The translations under genes were made by a program, and so were the position numbers. Positions 58,185-64,000 of a stretch of 64,000 nucleotides of DNA are shown in pieces (within the stretch, counting starts at the first letter, position 1; every line of letters starts with the position of its first letter). Below the pieces are notes generated by a model that was not told the DNA's origin, ran no database searches, and worked only from the letters and a program-made list of their open reading frames with translations. Source of the DNA: Apiotrichum sp. Y4204 (lineage: Eukaryota; Basidiomycota; Tremellomycetes; Trichosporonales; Trichosporonaceae); NCBI GenBank assembly GCA_025531455.1, contig JAMYHL010000010.1, positions 1,178,001 to 1,242,000 of the forward strand, written 5' to 3'.

Positions 58185-58242
58185 CTCATTCCATTCCATT
58201 CCCATTCCCATTCCCATTCTCATTCTCATTACATTCCATTCC
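58185..58242. repeat. CATTCC/CATTCT simple repeat
   Basis: Ten or so pentamer/hexamer units of (C)CATTC in the 3' flank of the ZDS-like gene. Confidence 0.8.
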
Positions 58243-58677
58243 ATACCGTGGGCAGCCGCTCTGTATCACGCCTGCTCCATGCAGCATCTGTTCAACGCGA
58301 GTGCATAGACTATAAAGGATAGAGGACAAGGAGAGGGACTAGCAAATGTTGAGGGATGCCCGCGGTTCCACCCGGCCAAGAGGCCGGCCATCGTCCGCCA
58401 GCGTGGAGTCCTTGCGGAGGCTGGAGGCGGACGGCAGAAGGGGAGGGGGCGCGCCGGCTGGCCAGAGGCTGTCCGGCGCGCGCGGTGCTGTCGGCGACTT
58501 CAGTTGACCCGCGGGCGTGGGGTGCGCGCGCGGGTCTTGAGTGACGCCAGGGAGTGAAGTAGGATGTGGATATTCTGGATACTCGATGCTTGGATATGTA
58601 TGATGAAATAGAAAATACATGCAGAGATACAATAAAAACTCACTATACAGTCGCCTCTCAGCAAACACGTCACTTAC

Positions 58678-58805
58678 AGTTTTTGGTATGTACGCACCAG
58701 ATGAGACCCCGCGCCGGAGTGAGATCCCGCGGCGCGGGTCAATTTGTGGTGCACATTGTTCTTGGCCACTTCAGGCACCCGAGCCCGCACGAAGTACAGC
58801 AGGGC
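58678..58805 (-). other. possible coding exon of an unidentified minus-strand gene
   Basis: The minus frame reads PALLYFVRARVPEVAKNNV and HLVRTYQKL with natural-looking composition and ends at a good GTAAGT donor (58677). Minus frames 58339-58560 downstream are open in two phases and could be the last exon. No start or family was found, and upstream lies a long pyrimidine tract on that strand. Confidence 0.25.
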
Positions 58806-58823
58806 GGGGCAGATGTGGTCGTG

Positions 58824-58931
58824 TGGGGAAAGATGGGGAGGGGTGGGGGGAAGAGGTGGGGGGATCAGGTGGGGGGGGAGAAGAGGTGGTGAGAAGGAGA
58901 GGAGGGGGAGAAGGAGGAGAAGGAGGGGGGA
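58824..58931. repeat. G-rich (plus strand) / C-T-rich tract
   Basis: At least eight runs of four or more G within 108 bp, separated by short A/T spacers. Able in principle to form G-quadruplexes, or a polypyrimidine tract if transcribed on the minus strand. Confidence 0.7.
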
Positions 58932-60051
58932 CACAGCAGACACAAACCTTTGCTAGATCGTCACCATCGTAACCATCGTGAACGTCGTACACATCGTGCT
59001 CGGAGACCCAGAGATGGATGCAGGAAAAGTTAAAAGATGATGAAGTGGATGAAGAAAGAAAGGAGAAGATGCAAAGAATCAGAAAAAAAAAAAAGTCAGG
59101 ATCGCGCGGTCGTCAACCCAGACACACACATCCCGTCCATCCGCGCTGCTCTGATCCTGATCCGCTGGTGCGAAAGGATCGGCATCGGCATCGGTCGGCG
59201 TCGGCCCGGCAATGTGGCACCTGTTGCAAGGTGTTTATGCGTTTACGTCATCTACCCTCTTCTATGCACGTGTTCATTGTCTCTCAACTCTCAAAAATGA
59301 CGTGTGATTAGGGAGTTTTGTGTTTCTGTGATAGTGTGCCGGCGTGCTCCGTGTCCTCCGTAGCTCCGTGGATCCGTGTCCCCCGTGCCTTGCCATGCGC
59401 CATGCTTGTCGCCATTGGGGCGTGCGCATGACGTACGCGAGCAGGTGATCAGCGGATGTGTGGCGCCAAGAATGCAGTGCATGTAGTCGGAGGGCACTGG
59501 GCATCACGGTACGTATGGCGTGCATGCACATTCTGTATGGTGTGAGGAATGAGTGATGGAGCGAGGGGACGATGGCGACAGCTGTGCAGCGGAGAGTGTG
59601 TGCGCTAGTGGGTTGAGTACGTCGAGTTGGGTGGCGGAGGCACGCTACCGGGAGTGAATGCTGAGTACACCATGTGCTTCCTGACTCGGCGCACGGAGCG
59701 GAGTACGTACGCGGAGTGCGGAGCGGGCGGGCGAGCAGCAGTACGGCGGTGACTCCGCGGGCAAACGCCGGGCTCTGCCTATCCGCTGTGTAGCTGTATA
59801 TGCTACTTGGTGCTCACTGCTCACTAGCTCACTAGCTACTGCTCACGCCATCTTCCGATTTCAATGGCGACATAGCAGACAGGGGCAGAAAAAAATATGG
59901 AGAGCAACTTTTATGAATGTTATCGCGTGCCACTTTTGCTTGTCGAGAGTGCAGCACGCCATTCAGGATCACAGTTTATCAGGGGATAAAAGTGGGGTAT
60001 TAGAGAGTGATTAGGATGCTGGCATGGGGGTGCATTATCATCGGATAATCT

Positions 60052-60087
60052 CAATCAAACTAAATCAAATTAAATCAAATCAAATCC
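60052..60087. repeat. AAATCAAAT short repeat
   Basis: Four overlapping AATCAAA/TAAATCAAA units before the MET30-like leader. Confidence 0.7.
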
Positions 60088-60822
60088 CCCACGCCCACTG
60101 GCCTTTGGCCACTGTGGTGGCATCGCAGCACGTAATCGTAATGCAAATCGTAATCTCAATCACTCTCTGCTAGCAGTGTGTGTTGCCGCCACCAACAACC
60201 TCTCTCATCACCTGCATTGCTCGTCCTCACCACCTCTCCGTCCTCATCCACATACACATCCACATATCCCCCTCTTGTGGATCTCTCTTGATCTCTCATT
60301 CTCTTTCCCACTCTCATCTCTATCCACCTCTTGGCCACCACAGCCGTCGCACAGCGACACAAAAACCATACATAACCCCATCTTGACACCACCACACGAC
60401 CCCCGCCCCCGAGCCCCCCACCCAACCCCCGGCTTGCAAGCGGACAAAGCCGAGCCAACCTGAGTTGGGCTTTGCCGAGCGACCGAACAGCAACTCGAGT
60501 ACTCGAGTTCTCCTCCCTCGAAAAGACTAGACGACCAACACCCGGTCTGCACGATTCTCACGACACACGACATACACGCAAGACCCCAGACCCCTTCCTT
60601 GCACTGCACCGATCAGCGGATCGCATCTTGGAAACTCAGAGCGACCTCTCGGTAACTCGCATTTTCCCAAACTACGGGCTTCGTGCGACCGTCTTTGACC
60701 CTCTCGTTCGTCGCCCTCGACCGACAAACCTCTGCCCTTCGGCTCCAGTTCCACCCAGCCTTTGATCCACCTTCCTCGCCACTAGGCACTTATCTGCGGT
60801 TCAACCCCGTTAGAAACACTCC

Positions 60823-63109
60823 ATGTCCAACCATTTCGAGTCCTCCCTCGACGTGCACGCGCACGCGCCTGCCGCGGGGTCCAGCATCATGGGCGACGAC
60901 GAGTCGCCGTTCTCCAAGGACGGCAGGAAGCTCTGCGTCCGCCACAAGCAGATGGCAAACCAGAACGTCAACGCAAAGCTGCAGAAGGTGGGTTGCTTCA
61001 AGCTGAAGTGTTCTAACCCCCAGTCGCTCGACTCCCTGCCCGTCTCGGAGCGCGCGGACATTACCAACCTCTGGTCGACGTTCTCCGCTGCCTCGCACAA
61101 CAAGCGCAAGATCATCCTCGAGGGCATTCTGACAATGTGCTGCTTGTGAGTGTGACCAGTGGAACCCAGCTCACACCAGTTCCCAACTCTCCCATCTCTC
61201 CGACTCCCTTAACCGTATCATCCGCATCGACCCGTTTACGCTCCTCCCCCGCGAGGTGTCCCTCCGCATTCTGGGGTACCTCGACGCCATCTCGCTCGGC
61301 CGCGCGGCACAGGTGTCCCTCACGTGGAAGTCGCTTGCCGATGACGACCTTCTCTGGCGCAGGATGTGCGGACAGCACATTGACCGCAAGTGTGAAAAGT
61401 GCGGCTGGGGATTGCCGCTGCTTGAACGCCGGCGTCTCAAGATTGAGCTCAAGGACCGCAGCCCAGCTGCCGCTTTGGGCGTCGGGCACCACGACCACCA
61501 TCACGACGGCATCCAGCAGCTCATGACGCGCTCAGAGGCCCTGGCTGCAATGCCCCCAAGCGACCACTTCCAGTCGACAGTCACCTGCGATCCCGCCGCA
61601 CCCTCCCCGATTTCGACCCTCAAGCGCGCGGCGCCGAGCTCGTCTGTCGCCTGGCCCGCTGAGAAGAAGCGCCGCCACGGCGGTGGCAGCGACTCGGAAG
61701 GCGACGACTCCCATCCGACTGTCACTGGCAGCCTCACGCGCGAGGTCCGCCTCACCCGCCCTTGGAAGTCCGTCTACTGCGAGCGTCTTGTCGTCGAGCG
61801 CAACTGGCGCAAGGGCCGTTGCCACTCCAAGACGCTCAAGGGCCACACGGACGGCGTCATGTGTCTGCAGTACCACACCGCGCTATCGGACCCCGACTAC
61901 CCCGTGCTCATCACTGGCTCGTACGACCGCACCGTGCGTGTATGGAACCTCGACACGGGCGAGCAGGTGCAGGTGCTGCGTGGCCACACGCGTGCCGTGC
62001 GCGCGCTGCAGTTCAACCAGATGCTGCTCTTCACCGGGTCCATGGACGGCACGGTGCGGATGTGGAACTGGCGCAAGGGCGCCTGTATGCGTGTGTTCGA
62101 GGGACACACCGACGGCGTCGTGGCCCTCAACTACAATGGCTACCTCCTTGCTTCGGGCAGCGCGGACAAGACCGTGTGTGTACGCAACTTCCGCACCGGG
62201 GGCCGCTTCTTCCTCCGCGGCCACGACGACTGGGTCAACCAGGTTGTCCTGTGGGACGGCAAGTCGTCGCCCGGTGATCTGGACCCTACCGCACTTCCCC
62301 GATTCAACAACGCGCGCGCCCGCACGCAAGGTTCGCCGGGGCTTGACACTGCACCCGGCGACGAAATCGACGTCGGTCAGATGCTCTTCTCCGCGTCGGA
62401 CGACCTGACGATCAAGCTTTGGGACCTCACCACCGAGCAGTGCATCCGCACGTTTGCGGGCCACAAGGGCCAGATCCAGAGCTTGTGCCTGCTCATGGTC
62501 GACCAGCCAGACGACGATGCGGACGAGGACGGCCGCGAGAGCCGCTTCACGTCTCCGACTGCGACTCTTGTTCCCGCCAACCAGGTCGCCGGCCACCTCG
62601 CCGTCCCCTCGGCGGAGGCTGCGCCCGGCTTTGACCCCGTGCTGCACAACTCGCGCCGCGACGAGGTGATCACCCCGCGCGTGATCGTGCACTCTGACGA
62701 CGAGGGCCGCGACTCGCGCCGCAAGAAGGAGCGTTCCCCGCACCGCGACGTCAAGTGTGCTGTGCTCGCGAGCGGCTCTCTCGACGGGACGGTCAAGCTG
62801 TGGGACGTCGAGAGCGGACGCGAGAAGAACACGCTCTTCGGACACATTGAGGGCGTGTGGGCGACCGACATGGACGCGTTGCGCCTCGCGTCGGGCTCGC
62901 ACGACCGCACGATCAAGGTCTGGGACCGCGAGTCGGGGCACTGCGTGCAGACCCTCGTCGGCCACCGCGGCGCAGTCACGAGCCTCCAGCTCTCGGACGA
63001 CATGATCGTCTCGGGATCGGACGACGGCGATATCATGGTGTGGAGCTTTGCGCCCCAGGCCCAAATCGGGCAGGCGCAGCAGGCGCAGGTGCAGCGCGTA
63101 GACGAGTAG
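60823..63109 (+). CDS. MET30: F-box/WD40 protein, Met30/SconB (sulphur controller) type
   Basis: Three exons (60823-60987, 61024-61145, 61180-63109) give 738 residues. The N-terminal CVRHKQMANQNVNAKLQ and LEGILTMCCFSQLSHLSDSL blocks are specific to the Met30/SconB branch. The F-box is at about residues 112-155 (LLPREVSLRILGYLD), which binds Skp1. A conserved CEKCGWGLPLLERRRL linker and an insert follow, then WD40 repeats to the end (GHTDGV, GHTRAV, GHKGQI, GHIEGV, GHRGAV, each with a closing W/V-x dipeptide). As part of an SCF ubiquitin ligase it restrains sulphur-assimilation transcription factors and supports cell-cycle progress. The preceding ~680 nt contain no ATG and are rich in C and T, so this ATG is the natural first start. 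Confidence 0.95.
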
Positions 63110-63722
63110 AGAGACCCCAACCCCACCCCCACATCATCCAACCAACCCCACCACATACGCATTATTCTTCATTCCTCATATCCTCATTCTCATTCCTCAT
63201 TGACCATACATTAGTTGTACATCACCTAGTCAATATCCCATGAATGTACCGTATCAAAGAACAAGAGTGTGACCTGTGACAGTAGTGGTGACTGATCGTG
63301 ACTGGCATGGCTGAATTCCGCGGCATGTCCGTTGATCTGTTACCATTGTGGGTCATTACGAGAGCACGAGATCACGAGCTCCACGAGCTACGAGACGCCC
63401 CCAAGTCACAACATGACAAGTCACGTCGAAAAAGGTCACGATCGAGCGGAAGCAAAAATGCGCGTTCGGTTGGGTTTCCCACAAAACGCGTCGCCACCAA
63501 GACGAGACGAGAGAGAGACGAGCAAGAAGAAGCGAGCACAACCCGCAACTCTCGACCAGTCTTTTGGGACCCACACAATATCAAGCTTAACATCAACACA
63601 ACACCCAACGCGACACAACACAACATCTAGTACCCAATACTCAACACCCCATCTTCCCCATCACCCATTACCTTTGACCCCGCCCCATCTTCCGCCCCAC
63701 CATCCCGCCCTGCACACGCGCG
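63110..63722. other. intergenic: MET30 3' flank and CKS1-like promoter
   Basis: 613 bp. No gene, RNA or strong promoter element recognised; C/A-rich repeats of CAACAC lie before the next start. Confidence 0.45.
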
Positions 63723-64000
63723 ATGCCCCAGAAACATTCCCAGGCATCCCTCGAGGAGCTCGCGGAGCGGTACGTCGTATACAGGGATATAGGGATACGC
63801 TGACGCCAGGATCGTGTACTCTGAACGGTGTGAGTCGCGGCAAATCGAAGATGAGCGAAAGGGAGTGAGAGGGGGAAAGGAGATGGGGAAGGAGGGGGAG
63901 GAGAGAGGGGGCAAGGAGCGAGTGGGGAAGGGAGAATAAGGATGGGAGGGGAAGGAGATATGGAGAGCGGAGAGCGGCGAGCAGCGAGCAGCGAGCGGCG
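63723..64000 (+). CDS. CKS1: probable Cks1 cyclin-dependent kinase subunit, 5' part only
   Basis: Two small exons are readable: 63723-63769 (MPQKHSQASLEELAER) and 63810-63829 (IVYSER plus one base), split by a 40-nt intron with a CTGACGCCAG end. A GTGAGT donor follows at 63830 and the next intron runs off the window. The peptide LAERIVYSER-Y matches the start of Cks proteins, where I-x-YS-x-RY precedes the DD-x-x-EYRHV motif; the missing exon must begin with two bases completing Tyr. Cks1 binds CDKs and phosphorylated substrates in the cell cycle. The identity rests on about ten residues and is tentative. Confidence 0.55.

Larger units (their letters stand above)
57889..60822. other. intergenic, including possible minus-strand exon and MET30 leader
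   Basis: Holds the 3' flank of the ZDS-like gene (ATTCC repeats at 58185-58242), a candidate minus-strand exon (58678-58805), a G-rich tract (58824-58931), AATCAA repeats (60052-60087) and, from about 60140, the ATG-free leader of the MET30-like gene. Between 58932 and 60050 I see nothing supportable. Confidence 0.45.

Noticed and set aside
61883..63064. 393-codon minus frame opposite the WD40 repeats
   Set aside because: The plus strand encodes clear WD40 repeats; the antisense frame is open only because of codon bias.

Overview
The window is nuclear DNA from a GC-rich filamentous or yeast-like fungus, most probably a basidiomycete of the Tremellomycetes (Trichosporonales would fit). This rests on intron-rich genes whose introns are mostly 31-60 nt with GTGAGT-like donors and a CTGAC/CTGAT branch site just before the acceptor, strong G/C third-position bias, and a family-90 (CAP10-type) glycosyltransferase. 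The taxonomic placement is inference. No rRNA, tRNA, transposon, CRISPR array or prokaryotic operon was seen.

Layout: 164-2707 (-) secreted acidic protein with LEA-like 11-mers; 4295-6380 (-) IlvD/Edd dehydratase of the pentonate type; 6793-7740 (+) uridine/inosine nucleosidase; 8040-9429 (-) unknown coiled-coil protein; 10710-11924 (-) alpha-methylacyl-CoA racemase with a peroxisomal C-terminus; 12969-15179 (-) urate/xanthine permease (NAT/NCS2); 18029-18790 (-) MerB-like organomercurial lyase; 19131-19622 (-) GFA-domain protein; 21736-22921 (+) 2-oxoglutarate/Fe(II) oxygenase; 23161-23678 (-) SDHAF1-type LYR protein, divergent from 24226-25371 (+) proteasome beta5; 26978-27413 (-) small mitochondrial B12D/MLRQ-like protein; 29558-33751 (+) Mdm1-type sorting nexin; 36556-39595 (+) tail-anchored coiled-coil protein; 39850-41761 (-) Mug113/T5orf172 protein; 42952-45354 (+) CAP10/GT90; 46897-48165 (-) proteasome alpha3, divergent from 48610-52037 (+) oligopeptide transporter; 54384-57888 (+) Zds-domain protein; 60823-63109 (+) Met30/SconB F-box WD40 protein; 63723 to the window end (+) the first exons of what looks like Cks1.

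Most genes are independent eukaryotic housekeeping units, not a cluster. Loose themes are nucleobase salvage (nucleosidase, purine permease), organic-acid and fatty-acid breakdown (dehydratase, racemase), detoxification (MerB-like, GFA), protein turnover (beta5, alpha3, Met30) and cell-cycle control (Zds, Met30, Cks1). I found no convincing new multi-gene system. The points most worth following are the MerB-like gene, the secreted acidic/LEA-like protein, the start-codon-only exon of the alpha3 gene, the very short introns, a CCAAT-motif array at 16.9-17.0 kb and the long ATG-free leaders of the ZDS and MET30 genes. Exon joins were read by eye from splice signals and frame continuity.
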